Source: an uncultured Flaviramulus sp.
GTDB lineage: Bacteria > Bacteroidota > Bacteroidia > Flavobacteriales > Flavobacteriaceae
Reading direction: 5' to 3'
Length of the DNA: 63,003 nt
Assembly (NCBI GenBank): GCA_947487155.1
Contig: CANKVS010000016.1
Location: forward strand, 1 to 63,003
Part shown: in pieces, positions 62,306 through 63,003 of the stretch
Layout of the letters: the number at the start of each line of letters is the position of its first letter
Numbering within the stretch: the stretch's first letter is position 1
The notes under the pieces: model-generated
Seen by the model: the letters and a program-made list of their open reading frames with translations, nothing else
What the model was told of the DNA's origin: nothing
Databases searched by the model: none
Program-made: the position numbers and the translations under genes

Positions 62306-62325
62306 ATGACTTAAAATGGCATATA

Positions 62326-62688
62326 ATGGGAATTATAAAAGTTGAAAATATACGTGTATTTGCCTATCATGGTTGTTTGCAGGAAGAAACCAAAATAGGT
62401 AGTGATTATCGGGTAGATTTAGAAATTGAGGCTAATTTACAGACATCTTCTAAAACAGATAATTTAAAGGATACTGTAGATTATGTTTTTTTAAATAAAG
62501 TGATTAAAGAAGAAATGCAAATAGCTTCTCACTTATTAGAAACAGTAGCAAAACGTATTTTAAATAGAATTTTTAAAGAAGATAAATTAGTTAAAAAAGC
62601 AACGGTTTGGGTTAGTAAATTAAACCCGCCTATTGGTGGCGATGTTGAAAAAGTAACCATAAAAATGACCGATAAGCGTAAAAAGTAA
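62326..62688 (+). CDS. folB: Dihydroneopterin aldolase, FolB
   Basis: A protein of 120 aa, the standard length. N-terminus MGIIKVENIRVFAYHGCLQE with the conserved Gly/His-rich strand, catalytic Glu in YHGCLQEETKIG, the conserved DTVDYVFLNKVIKEEM, and LLETVAKRIL with the second Glu. Lysine in WVSKLNPPIGGDVEKV completes the active site. It cleaves 7,8-dihydroneopterin to hydroxymethyl-dihydropterin in folate synthesis, as an octamer. It is followed by tRNA-Cys on the same strand. Confidence 0.95.
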   Translation: MGIIKVENIRVFAYHGCLQEETKIGSDYRVDLEIEANLQTSSKTDNLKDTVDYVFLNKVIKEEMQIASHLLETVAKRILNRIFKEDKLVKKATVWVSKLNPPIGGDVEKVTIKMTDKRKK

Positions 62689-62718
62689 TTTTTAGCAAGG
62701 ATAAGTTCTATTTTTTTT

Positions 62719-62726
62719 TACATTTG
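62719..62726 (+). promoter_or_regulatory. Candidate -7 box (TACATTTG) for tRNA-Cys
   Basis: A TAnnTTTG match after a nine-T run, 82 bp upstream of the tRNA and 31 bp after the folB stop. Confidence 0.4.
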
Positions 62727-62807
62727 CAGAAGATTTTCCGATTCCTTGGGAAAGGATAATTTTAAAAGGTTTATCAAAAACATGTTTGATAGATTTTTTT
62801 TATAATT

Positions 62808-62878
62808 GGCGTCGTGGCCGAGTGGCTAGGCAGAGGTCTGCAAAACCTTCTACAGCGGTTCGAATCCGCTCGACGCCT
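62808..62878 (+). tRNA. tRNA-Cys (anticodon GCA)
   Basis: A 71-nt cloverleaf. The acceptor stem GGCGTCG pairs with CGACGCC, followed by discriminator T, as expected for tRNA-Cys. Anticodon arm 62833-62849 with loop CTGCAAA, anticodon GCA at 62840-62842. The T arm holds GGTTCGAATCC. CCA is not encoded. A terminator follows 6 bp downstream. Confidence 0.97.
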
Positions 62879-62883
62879 CTTTT

Positions 62884-62913
62884 AACCTTCAAGTTCTCTT
62901 GGAGGTTTTTTTT
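62884..62913 (+). terminator. Rho-independent terminator of tRNA-Cys
   Basis: A 10-bp stem (62884-62893 with 62898-62907, one G-U pair) and a 4-nt loop, then a run of T to 62913. Confidence 0.9.
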
Positions 62914-62927
62914 GTAAATTTTTATAA

Positions 62928-63003
62928 AGGCACTTTCAGGAGTAAGGTTAATTTTTAGAAACATAATGTTTTTAGGACTTTCCTTGATGAATATTTTAGG
63001 GTC
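62928..63003. repeat. 76-bp terminal inverted repeat, right copy
   Basis: Reverse complement of 40-115 with one mismatch, running to the last base of the window. It begins 14 bp after the tRNA-Cys terminator. The left copy continues the same element outward for at least 39 further bases (1-39). Confidence 0.85.

Noticed and set aside
1..63003. CRISPR arrays, prophage genes, IS transposases, rRNA genes, toxin-antitoxin pairs
   Set aside because: I looked for regularly spaced repeats and for the corresponding protein motifs on both strands and found none.

Overview
The window is AT-rich and looks like a chromosomal piece from a marine-type member of the Flavobacteriaceae (Bacteroidota). The reasons are TAnnTTTG-type -7 promoter boxes, few Shine-Dalgarno sequences, lineage-typical families (DUF4175, DUF4837, DUF2652, bacterial GH3, T9SS sorting tail), and a YbeY with the HGxLH...GYKD variant. 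No species can be named from sequence alone.

Left part (about 0.2-32 kb, all minus strand): one very compact cell-surface polysaccharide (O-antigen-type) locus. Read 5' to 3' from the right, it holds a Wzz-like chain-length protein, dTDP-L-rhamnose synthesis (rfbB, rfbA, rfbC, rfbD, with a four-helix-bundle gene inserted) and UDP-ManNAcA synthesis (wecB, wecC). Then come a Wzy-type polymerase, an O-antigen-ligase-like protein, a secreted WD40 propeller, a Wzx flippase, an AsnB amidotransferase and a GT4. Next is a complete CDP-3,6-dideoxyhexose route (rfbF, rfbG, rfbH, an E3-type reductase, a 4-ketoreductase-like SDR) with a GT2 and a third Wzy/WaaL-like membrane protein. The locus ends with an N-acetyl-sugar amidotransferase/HisH/HisF-like amidination cassette, a bi-domain oxidoreductase, a cytoplasmic heparinase-like protein, a WbuB-like GT4, a WecA/MraY-type initiating phosphosugar transferase and a UDP-glucuronate decarboxylase. 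One initiating transferase plus three recognisable glycosyltransferases would fit a tetrasaccharide repeat carrying a 3,6-dideoxyhexose and an amidino sugar (inference).

Middle (32-36 kb, minus strand, contiguous with the locus): a 564-aa protein whose C-terminus has nucleoside phosphorylase/AMP nucleosidase-like motifs, a GH3-type acyl-adenylating protein and a membrane-anchored M23 peptidase. tatA is divergent from them.

Right part (36-63 kb): housekeeping and envelope genes. These include DUF4837, an MltD-like lytic transglycosylase, pgk, a DUF2652 gene broken by one in-frame amber codon, holB, two small lipoproteins, an OmpH/Skp-like protein, a methyltransferase, mnmG, ybeY, DUF4175, gltX, a WYL regulator with DUF4345, an outer-membrane protein, a stomatin/SPFH protein, a GNAT/FemAB-like protein, DUF1761, glnS with an unusual C-terminal extension, folB and tRNA-Cys. 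Two parS-like 16-mers (TGTTCCACGTGGAACA/G) bracket mnmG, suggesting a ParB-binding region. A decayed T9SS-secreted protein tail lies between DUF4175 and gltX.

The two ends of the window carry the same 76-bp sequence in opposite orientation with one mismatch. This is a dispersed repeat and probably the reason the sequence stops there.
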